Positions 14,208-20,162 of a stretch of 20,162 nt of DNA are shown in pieces. Positions within the stretch are counted from its first letter, which is position 1; every line of letters starts with the position of its first letter. The notes beneath the pieces are model-generated. The model did no database searches. It was not told the origin of the DNA and saw nothing but the letters and a program-made list of their open reading frames with translations. Both the position numbers and the translations under genes were made by a program. Origin of the DNA: Vulcanimicrobiota bacterium (GTDB lineage: Bacteria; Vulcanimicrobiota; Vulcanimicrobiia; Vulcanimicrobiales; Vulcanimicrobiaceae); assembly GCA_027306845.1 (NCBI GenBank), contig DAHUYY010000010.1, positions 1 to 20,162 on the forward strand, in the 5' to 3' direction.

Positions 14208-14591
14208 GTGGAGCATATCGTCCCGATCGTCGGCATCGTGCTGCTATGGCTGTTTTTCGCCGGCAAGAAACGCGGCGGTGCTTCGTGCGGAGCGGGGCGC
14301 CCGTCGTGGCGCAATTCTTGGCGCGCCCGGTCGGGCGCATTCGCAGCCTCGGAGGAACCTGCGGCAGAGGATGGCGAGGATGGCGAGGGTGCATCGGAGA
14401 GTGCTCCGGTCGCCGTAGCGACGAACTATTCCCAGCCCGTCCCTCAGAGTAGGCGCTCCGCTCGCTCGCCCTTCGCCGGTGCCGCCGCACCGCTCGCTCC
14501 TCTCGCTCCCCTCGCTCCGCGCAGCGCATCCGGCGCGCGCGCGGCGCTTCCCCCGCTACCACCAATCGCCCGTAAAGGACAATCCACCTAA
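14208..14591 (+). CDS. Small membrane-anchored protein with low-complexity tail
   Basis: A 127-residue protein not assigned to any family. GTG at 14208 gives an N-terminal membrane segment (HIVPIVGIVLLWLFFAG, residues 3-19) followed by KKR, so the rest should lie in the cytoplasm. The remainder is low complexity: an acidic stretch (EEPAAEDGEDGEG), then Ala/Pro-rich sequence with repeated APLAP. Its reality is supported mainly by position: its TAA overlaps the ATG of the SPFH gene (TAATG), as expected for coupled genes. It follows cobB by 31 bases. No clear ribosome-binding site is seen. A role as a membrane tether for the SPFH protein is only a guess. Confidence 0.6.
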   Translation: MEHIVPIVGIVLLWLFFAGKKRGGASCGAGRPSWRNSWRARSGAFAASEEPAAEDGEDGEGASESAPVAVATNYSQPVPQSRRSARSPFAGAAAPLAPLAPLAPRSASGARAALPPLPPIARKGQST

Positions 14592-15424
14592 TGCCGATCA
14601 TGAGCGTTATTTCCACCCTCGACAACAACGGCCAAGAGGTGATGGGCCCCGAGGTCCTCATCTATCATTATCCGTCGGCGAGTATCGTGAGCGGTTCGTT
14701 GCTCACCGTCGAGAGCAATCATTTTTGCGTGTTGAAATCGCGTGGCGCGATCCTCAACGTTTACGAAACCGGGCAATATCCGATCACGACCGGAGATAAA
14801 CCGCTCGTCGGTTCGTTCGTGCAGGGCTTCTTCGGCGGGCAGAGCCCGTGGCAATACGAAGCAATCTATATCAATCGTGCGAAACTCGTCGTTCGCTCGT
14901 CGGGCATCGCGCTCTCGGCCGAGATGGCCGAGATGAGTTACGATGTCGATTATTACATTCACGTACCGACCAAGGACGGCGCACTCAAACTCGTCCAGCA
15001 CATGCCGTATCGCGGCCACGCATTGCTGACCGACCAGATCAACGATTACGCTGGGCCGGTGGTCGAACAAGCGATCAACCAACTCATTCAAGTAACGCCG
15101 CTGGAAAAAGTCAACGAAAAAATTCACGATCTCACCGATCTCGTGCGCACGCACCTGAGCGAATTTCTCGACGGGTACGGCATCGCGCTCGACACCGTCA
15201 AGGTGCTCGTGCGCCCGAACGACGAACGGATGCGGGCGCTCATCTCACTCAAGGCATTCGGGCTCACCGAGATGGAAGCGGTGCGATATTACGCAGCGAT
15301 CCTGATGGCCGAGCGCGGTGTTTCGAGCGCGCCGAATATGGCGATCGGGCAGCCGTTCACGATCGGCGCGACGCCGGTTCTTCCGCTCGGCAACGCGGAC
15401 GCCGGAACGGCGACGGTGAAATGA
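14591..15424 (+). CDS. SPFH/Band-7 domain protein (YdjI-like)
   Basis: A 277-residue protein of the SPFH (stomatin/prohibitin/flotillin) superfamily, in the branch annotated as virion-core-like or YdjI-like. Members form oligomers at membranes and are linked to membrane organisation and stress. Typical segments are SLLTVESNHFCVLKSRGAIL (residues of about 37-56), ETGQYPITTGDKPLVGSFVQ, GGQSPWQYEAIYINRAKLVV and the alpha-helical C-part DLVRTHLSEFLDGYGIALD. The C-terminal zinc ribbon often found in longer relatives is absent. There is no membrane segment of its own; the gene immediately upstream supplies one. ATG at 14591 has AAGGA 11 bases upstream; ATG at 14600 is an alternative. It overlaps the next gene by ATGA, so three genes are coupled. 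The superfamily call is good; the function is not known. Confidence 0.82.
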   Translation: MPIMSVISTLDNNGQEVMGPEVLIYHYPSASIVSGSLLTVESNHFCVLKSRGAILNVYETGQYPITTGDKPLVGSFVQGFFGGQSPWQYEAIYINRAKLVVRSSGIALSAEMAEMSYDVDYYIHVPTKDGALKLVQHMPYRGHALLTDQINDYAGPVVEQAINQLIQVTPLEKVNEKIHDLTDLVRTHLSEFLDGYGIALDTVKVLVRPNDERMRALISLKAFGLTEMEAVRYYAAILMAERGVSSAPNMAIGQPFTIGATPVLPLGNADAGTATVK

Positions 15425-16035
15425 ACCCGGCGATACCGTCGGAGGATATCGTGCGGGCGCTGCTCGATCCGTCGCAGCCCTCGCACGATCCGTCGGTCGC
15501 TATCGTGCAGGTCGCCCTTAGCGGCTTCGGCTTTAATTTCTACGACGCGCGTAACCAGGCTCGGGCGAACGATTTGCTCGTGCGCGAGCGCGTCTCGAAT
15601 TTACTCGCCGACGCCGCGGCGGCCGTGCGCAAACTCGAGGCTCGCTATCGCGAGCGATTTATTCCCGCGGCGACGCGCGAAGAGCCGTTTCCGCCCCCCA
15701 ACGCATTGCGGAGAGCGAAGGCGCTCCACGAGCTCACCGCACGGCTCGATGCGGCGTGCTCGGAGATCCTCACGCTCGAGGTGCCCGGTGCCGACCCGAT
15801 CTGGTCGCGGCTTCGCGACGAATTGCCGACGCTTCATCGCTTGGTCGCTTTCGACGTGGGGCTCGCAACCGCGGCGACCGCACTCTTCGAACGGGCGGAC
15901 GCCCTTACCCCGGAGGAGGTGGAGAGCGACGTGGCATCCGAAGCGTTCGAGGGCGATTTTACGGTTCTGCGAAAGGCCTTGCGCGAACGGCGCGCGCTGC
16001 TCTGCGGAGCCGGCCCGGCACTCCCGCAAACCTGA
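15421..16035 (+). CDS. Helical protein of unknown function coupled to the SPFH gene
   Basis: A 204-residue soluble protein, not recognised. ATG at 15421 overlaps the stop of the SPFH gene by four bases; the open frame runs further upstream only as a shadow of that gene. The sequence looks mostly alpha-helical and charged, with NLLADAAAAVRKLEARYRER (about 60-79), a proline break FPPPNALRRAKALHELTARL, and a long acidic/basic end with ALTPEEVESDVASEAFEG. No signal peptide, membrane segment or catalytic motif is visible. Coupling to the SPFH gene suggests equimolar production and probably physical interaction, but this is inference from gene order alone. Confidence 0.8.
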   Translation: MNPAIPSEDIVRALLDPSQPSHDPSVAIVQVALSGFGFNFYDARNQARANDLLVRERVSNLLADAAAAVRKLEARYRERFIPAATREEPFPPPNALRRAKALHELTARLDAACSEILTLEVPGADPIWSRLRDELPTLHRLVAFDVGLATAATALFERADALTPEEVESDVASEAFEGDFTVLRKALRERRALLCGAGPALPQT

Positions 16036-16040
16036 AACTC

Positions 16041-16057
16041 CGCCGGTGATTCCGGCG
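16041..16057 (+). other. GC-rich hairpin between the SPFH operon and the RND gene
   Basis: CGCCGG (16041-16046) and CCGGCG (16052-16057) form a perfect 6-bp stem with a five-base loop, just after the preceding stop. No T run follows, so it is not a standard intrinsic terminator; it could protect the 3' end of the message or be part of a factor-dependent stop. Confidence 0.4.
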
Positions 16058-16110
16058 TAGTACGCAGCGAGGCGCTTGGGCGCGCCCGCGTAAGCAAGGA
16101 GTGAAGGCGT

Positions 16111-19100
16111 ATGTGGTTGACCCGATTTGCGATATCCCGGCCGATGGTCACCGCTGCGATCTTCATCGCGCTCGCCATCGCCGGCTTCGTCGCCTTCCTG
16201 CAGATCGGACGCAGCGCGAATCCGCCGGGCACCGATTATCCTCTGGTGATCGTCGCCGCGGGATATCCCGGGGCATCGCCGCAGACGATGGAAAAGTTGG
16301 TCGTCAAACCGATCGAAGATCAACTCGTCGGCACGCAAAATATGGATCAGGTCACCGCGACGACGCAGGAAGGGAGCGCCGTCGTCTTAGTGCGCTTCAA
16401 GCTGGGAACCAATCTCGACATCGCCGCAATCGACGTCCAGCGCCGCGTCGATACCGCGCGTATCTACATGCCCGCCGATATGGATCCGCCATCGGTGGAG
16501 CGGAACGGCGCCTCGCAACCGTTGCTCGACCTCGCGTTGAGTTCGTCGACGTTATCGCCGATGCAACTCGCCGATCTAACCACGAATCAAATCGAGCCGA
16601 TGCTGCAAGAGATTCCAAACGTCCAGACCGTCGACGTCTACGGCCTCGCAACCCGGCAGTTCAACGTACGGCCGAACCCGGCTGCGCTCGACGGCCTCGG
16701 CGCCACGCTCGGCGACGTGTTTAATGCCGTCGCCGGAAATAATGCGAATCTTCCCGGCGGGCTCTTGGAGCAGCCCACGCGAGAAGCGACCGTTTCGATC
16801 CGTTCGGGAATCGACAACGCAAGCGATATCGCGGGTATCCCGCTCGTAATTCCCGGCGCGAGCGACAAAAATCTTCGAGTCGGCGATGTCGCTACCGTCG
16901 ACGACGGCCATATTGAAATGCGATCGATTTCGCATTACAACGGGCAACCACGCCTCTACGTGAGTTTAGGACGCGCGATCGGCGCCGATGAAATTACCAC
17001 CACGCAGGTCGCCCGCGAACATATTAAAGAAATCGAAAAACAGTTTCCGCAGGTGACGTTTCACGAAATCGACGCGCCGGCCGATTTTACGCAAAAGTCG
17101 TTAATCGGCGTGTGGCAGTCTCTTTTCGAAGGAGTCGTGCTGACGGCGATCGTGATGATGCTCTTCCTCCACGCGTGGCGCAACGCAGCCGTCGTGATGA
17201 TCTCGATCCCGACTTCGATCTTGTCGACCTTCGTGCTGATGAAGGCGTTCGGATTCCATATCGATAGCATGTCGATGATGGGCTTGGCGCTCATTATAGG
17301 AATTCTCGTCGACGATTCTATCGTGGTTCTGGAAAATATTACGCGCCATCGGGAGATGGGAAAAGATTCGCACGCCGCTGCAGTCGACGGACGAACGGAG
17401 ATCGGCGGGGCGGCGGTTGCGATCACCATGGTCGACGTCGTTGTTTTTCTGCCGATTGCGTTTTTGCCCGGCATCGTTGGAGCGTATCTTAAAGAATACG
17501 CGGCGGTCGTCGTCATCGCAACGCTCTTTTCGTTGCTTGTATCGTTCACATTGACGCCGATGCTGGCGGCGTTTTGGAGCGTTAAAAAAATCGAAAAAGA
17601 ACCGCCGCGCTGGCTCGCCGCCCTCGATACCCGGCGAGCGCACTTTTCGGTGTTTATCGCGGCGGTCGTTCTCTTTGCCTCCGGAGCACTATTTCACGCC
17701 ACCATTCTCAACGTATTCGGCGTGTTTGCACTCGCGCTCTTGTTGCTCAATCTTTTCGTGCATCGTTATGGCGCGGTGCTCGAGCTCTACCGTACGCGGC
17801 TCCTCCCGGCCGCGCTGCGGCATGGCAGCTTCGTGGCATTTGTATGTACGGTGTTGCTGGTAAATGCACTCGCCTTGGTCGGCAACGGCAGAAATGCGAT
17901 CGGCATCGATGCCGTCATCGTGATCGGCACCTTGCTGACGTACGGCTATGCCGCCTTCCTCCGGGGACGCACGCGCATTCGCCCGTGGCTGCGCGGAATT
18001 GCATCGCTCGGCTCGCATCGCTCGACGGCATTAGCGACGCTGATTCTGCCCCCCGTGCTTGCCGTGGCGATGACGGCGCTCGGCGGCATCAACTTCGATT
18101 TCGTTCCCGCCGAACAGACCGGACATATTCGCATGACGCTGGCATATACGCCGGGGACCCCGATCGGCGTGACGGCGAAGGGCGTCGACGCAATCGAACA
18201 GGCGATCATGAAACTCCCGGGCGTGAAGTCGGTGAGTTCGACGGTGGGAAGGATGCCCTCGGGCTGGGGCTCGCTCACCGGCGGTAATTACGCGCAACTC
18301 GATGCGAACATGCACGCCGCCGATCGTGGCGCAACGAATGCGACGATTGCAAAGATCCGCGCCTTCGCCGCACTCGCGCCGGGCGGAGATTTTCAAGTCG
18401 CCGGCGACACGGGGAGCGGTAGCGGTCAGCCGATTTTCTACGCCGTGCAGGGCCCCGACAACGAGATCGACGCCGCCGCTGAAAAGGTCGCGAATGTGTT
18501 GCGCCAGACGAAGGGTTCGGTCAACGTGCAGACATCCGCTGAGGTCGCCGCGCCCGAACTGCGCGTCGCGATAGAACGCGGGAAAGCGATCCTGCTCGGC
18601 GTCTCACCTGCGGCCGCTGCGGAGGCCTCGCTCATCGCGATTGCCGGTGCGGTTGCGACGCGCGTGCGATCGCCGAAAGGCCTTATCGACGTCTACGTTC
18701 AGTTTCCAAAAGCCGACCGGAGTACGCTCGCGCAACTGCAAAACGTGAAAGTTCGCGCCTCGGACGGGACGCTGATCCCCCTCGGTGACTTGGCGAGTTT
18801 CCGCTGGGAAAAAGCGCCAACGAAGATCGAACGTTACGATCGCCAACGCGTCGTCAACGTGCTGGGCGACGTCCTGCCCGGCTATGCCCTCGGCGCCGTC
18901 GTCGCTCCGCTCGAAAAGAAATTGAGCGAGCCCGGCTTCCTGCCGGCCGGCGTCCACCTAAAGGCGCAGGGAGACACGCAGTTTCTCTCCGAAACGCTCG
19001 CGAACATGGGAATCGCTCTGCTGACTTCGTTCGGGCTCGTCTATTTGTTGATGGTGATTCTCTACGGGAATCTGCTCGAGCCGCTCATCGTGATGTTCTC

Positions 19101-19569
19101 GGTTCCGGTTGCAATCGTCGGTGCGTTGATGCTGTTGGCGTTCATGGGGCATCTTCCCGGCGAACTCGGCCAGTCGCTCAATATCATCTCGATGTTAGGA
19201 ATCGTGATGCTCTTCGGGCTGGTCGCAAAAAACGGTATATTGTTGGTCGATTACTCGAATACGCTCTGCAAGCGCGGAATGCGCGTGCGCGATGCCGTTC
19301 TCGAAGCCGCTGCCACCCGATTCCGTCCGATTCTTATGACGACGGCGGCGATGATCTTCGGAATGTTGCCGCTCGCGCTTGGTTTCGCGGAGGGAGCGGA
19401 GTGGCGCCAAGCGATGGGCACCGTGATCATCGGCGGCCTGCTCTCTTCGCTCGTGCTCACGCTCTTTCTCGTTCCGATGATCTATAACACGTGGATGGGT
19501 GCTCTCGAGCGGCGAGCGGATCGGCGCGCGGTTCGTGCCGAGCTCTCTCCGGTGGGTGCGACGCATTAA
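16111..19569 (+). CDS. RND-family efflux transporter permease with extra membrane insert
   Basis: A 1152-residue AcrB/MexB-type inner-membrane pump, driven by protons and normally working with a periplasmic adaptor and an outer-membrane channel. ATG at 16111 has AAGGAG nine bases upstream. Hallmarks are the N-terminal MWLTRFAISRPMVTAAIF, the TM4 proton-relay acids D401 and D402 in GILVDDSIVVLEN, and the TM10 lysine K1040 in GLVAKNGILLVDYS. Two large periplasmic loops follow TM1 and TM7. It is about 100 residues longer than AcrB. The excess lies between TM6 and TM7 (residues of about 505-640), where four extra hydrophobic segments are seen near 513-533, 534-550, 574-591 and 601-619. No adaptor or channel gene is in the window. 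Substrate is unreadable; the lack of tell-tale metal-binding motifs favours the drug/lipid type over the heavy-metal type. Confidence 0.93.
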   Translation: MWLTRFAISRPMVTAAIFIALAIAGFVAFLQIGRSANPPGTDYPLVIVAAGYPGASPQTMEKLVVKPIEDQLVGTQNMDQVTATTQEGSAVVLVRFKLGTNLDIAAIDVQRRVDTARIYMPADMDPPSVERNGASQPLLDLALSSSTLSPMQLADLTTNQIEPMLQEIPNVQTVDVYGLATRQFNVRPNPAALDGLGATLGDVFNAVAGNNANLPGGLLEQPTREATVSIRSGIDNASDIAGIPLVIPGASDKNLRVGDVATVDDGHIEMRSISHYNGQPRLYVSLGRAIGADEITTTQVAREHIKEIEKQFPQVTFHEIDAPADFTQKSLIGVWQSLFEGVVLTAIVMMLFLHAWRNAAVVMISIPTSILSTFVLMKAFGFHIDSMSMMGLALIIGILVDDSIVVLENITRHREMGKDSHAAAVDGRTEIGGAAVAITMVDVVVFLPIAFLPGIVGAYLKEYAAVVVIATLFSLLVSFTLTPMLAAFWSVKKIEKEPPRWLAALDTRRAHFSVFIAAVVLFASGALFHATILNVFGVFALALLLLNLFVHRYGAVLELYRTRLLPAALRHGSFVAFVCTVLLVNALALVGNGRNAIGIDAVIVIGTLLTYGYAAFLRGRTRIRPWLRGIASLGSHRSTALATLILPPVLAVAMTALGGINFDFVPAEQTGHIRMTLAYTPGTPIGVTAKGVDAIEQAIMKLPGVKSVSSTVGRMPSGWGSLTGGNYAQLDANMHAADRGATNATIAKIRAFAALAPGGDFQVAGDTGSGSGQPIFYAVQGPDNEIDAAAEKVANVLRQTKGSVNVQTSAEVAAPELRVAIERGKAILLGVSPAAAAEASLIAIAGAVATRVRSPKGLIDVYVQFPKADRSTLAQLQNVKVRASDGTLIPLGDLASFRWEKAPTKIERYDRQRVVNVLGDVLPGYALGAVVAPLEKKLSEPGFLPAGVHLKAQGDTQFLSETLANMGIALLTSFGLVYLLMVILYGNLLEPLIVMFSVPVAIVGALMLLAFMGHLPGELGQSLNIISMLGIVMLFGLVAKNGILLVDYSNTLCKRGMRVRDAVLEAAATRFRPILMTTAAMIFGMLPLALGFAEGAEWRQAMGTVIIGGLLSSLVLTLFLVPMIYNTWMGALERRADRRAVRAELSPVGATH

Positions 19570-20162
19570 CGGTCGTTCGGTATTGGTGACCGGAGCGGCC
19601 TCGGGGCTCGCTTCCGGAATTGCAGCGGGGCTCGCCCGGGATGGATTCGCTCGCGTTGCGATCACGTGGCGCGAGAGCTCTCCGGAGGAGACCCTCGCGC
19701 GCATTCGTGCCGCCGGGGCAACAGCAAGTGCGACGAAAATCGACTTTCTCGCCGAGAAACGCGAGATCGAGGGCGCGCTCGAGCGGTGCGTGAGCGAGCA
19801 CGGCCCATTCGACACGCTCGTTCATGCCGTCGGTCCGTTGCGTTTCGCGCCGTTAGAACGCGCGGAGAGCGATGCGTTTCGCGCGATGTTCGACGGTAAC
19901 GTTCGCAGCGCGTTGCTTGCAGCGAGGGCTGTCCTTCCCGCAATGCGCGCCGCAGGCTTCGGAAGGATCGTCGCCTTCGGCATGAACGGATCCGCGCAGG
20001 CCGGCGCGGCGCCGGGGCTCGGCCTCCACGCAGCGGCGAAGAGCGCGCTCGTATCTTTGCTCCGCACGCTCGCCGTCGAAGTGGCGGGGAGCGGCATTAC
20101 CGTGAACGCCATCGAGCCCGGCGATATCCGCGAAAAGACGCTCGAACGCGCCGAGGCGCGCA
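19556..20162 (+). CDS. Short-chain dehydrogenase/reductase-like protein with altered active site, 3' end outside window
   Basis: The first 202 residues of a Rossmann-fold SDR protein. GTG at 19556 is chosen: it gives the usual short lead into the first strand (RSVLVTGAASGLASG, residues 7-21) and overlaps the RND gene's end by 14 bases; a GTG at 19535 is possible. The glycine motif is T12-G13-x3-G17-x-A19, with Ala at the last glycine position. LVHAVGP stands where NNAG is usual. At the catalytic site the YxxxK motif reads H158-A-A-A-K162, so the tyrosine is replaced by histidine, and the usual preceding serine is not evident (FGMNGSAQ). GITVNAIEPGDI is conserved. Relatives with a non-Tyr residue at this site exist in the classical SDR group, so it may be a reductase with a different mechanism or a non-catalytic binding protein. 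Confidence 0.85.
   Translation, partial: MRRINGRSVLVTGAASGLASGIAAGLARDGFARVAITWRESSPEETLARIRAAGATASATKIDFLAEKREIEGALERCVSEHGPFDTLVHAVGPLRFAPLERAESDAFRAMFDGNVRSALLAARAVLPAMRAAGFGRIVAFGMNGSAQAGAAPGLGLHAAAKSALVSLLRTLAVEVAGSGITVNAIEPGDIREKTLERAEAR

Noticed and set aside
12947..14314. A 455-codon open frame on the minus strand across cobB
   Set aside because: It is antisense to a clearly conserved enzyme gene; GC-rich codons keep the opposite frame open, and its translation is a basic, Arg/Glu-rich mixture with no domain.
16041..16057. Intrinsic terminator before the RND gene
   Set aside because: The stem is sound but has no T run after it; kept only as a hairpin.
17101..17643. Minus-strand open frame of 180 codons within the RND gene
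   Set aside because: It is antisense to the conserved TM4 region of the pump and has a low-complexity His/Arg/Asp-rich translation.

Overview
The window is a GC-rich, gene-dense bacterial chromosome segment. It carries a housekeeping sigma factor, a tRNA with an encoded CCA end, a type I signal peptide style of secretion, an RND pump and an operon-rich layout. The high GC, frequent GTG/TTG starts, KGG-repeat stress protein, and mix of proline/lysine catabolism with corrinoid synthesis would fit an uncultured lineage such as the Eremiobacterota/WPS-2 group. That placement is an inference from gene style only and is weak. No insertion sequence, integrase, CRISPR array or rRNA is seen.

Layout. 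(1) 3-995: the end of the primary sigma factor gene, cut by the left edge. (2) 1002-2861, minus strand: a three-gene run read leftwards, namely a KGG-repeat stress protein, a secreted or anchored protein with a proline-rich repeat tail, and a secreted His-rich protein of unknown function. (3) 3011-4510, plus: an exported HEAT-repeat/cyclophilin fusion, divergent from the KGG gene. (4) 4523-5870, minus: proline dehydrogenase followed by D-aminoacyl-tRNA deacylase. (5) 5987-12334, plus: a tightly packed run of seven genes: single-domain response regulator, MntP-like pump, KamB-like P-loop protein, KamC-like MutS-family ATPase, a 3-keto-5-aminohexanoate cleavage enzyme (Kce/BKACE), and two peptide-type ABC permeases. 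(6) 12359-12477: tRNA-Leu(GAG), with its own promoter inside the end of the permease gene, and a strong terminator. Beyond the terminator lies what looks like an inverted, decayed copy of the tRNA-Leu 3' end. (7) 12579-16035, plus: a small putative ORF, cobyrinate a,c-diamide synthase, a small membrane-anchored protein, an SPFH/Band-7 protein and a helical partner, the last three overlapping end to start. (8) 16111-19569: an RND transporter with about four extra membrane segments. (9) 19556-end: a short-chain dehydrogenase-like protein, cut by the right edge, without the usual catalytic tyrosine.

How it fits together. Kce is the carbon-carbon cleavage/exchange step of the lysine fermentation pathway. 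KamB and KamC are, in known clusters, linked to reactivation of the B12- and PLP-dependent lysine 5,6-aminomutase. The mutase itself (KamD/KamE) and the other pathway enzymes are not in this window. Neighbouring peptide-permease genes suggest amino-acid or peptide feeding, proline dehydrogenase adds a second amino-acid catabolic step, and cobyrinate diamide synthase a few kb away would supply the corrinoid side. These links are contextual inference. The most unusual items are the reactivase/Kce set without its mutase, the inverted tRNA remnant, the RND pump with an extra membrane insert, the in-frame response regulator/MntP junction, and the tyrosine-less SDR.
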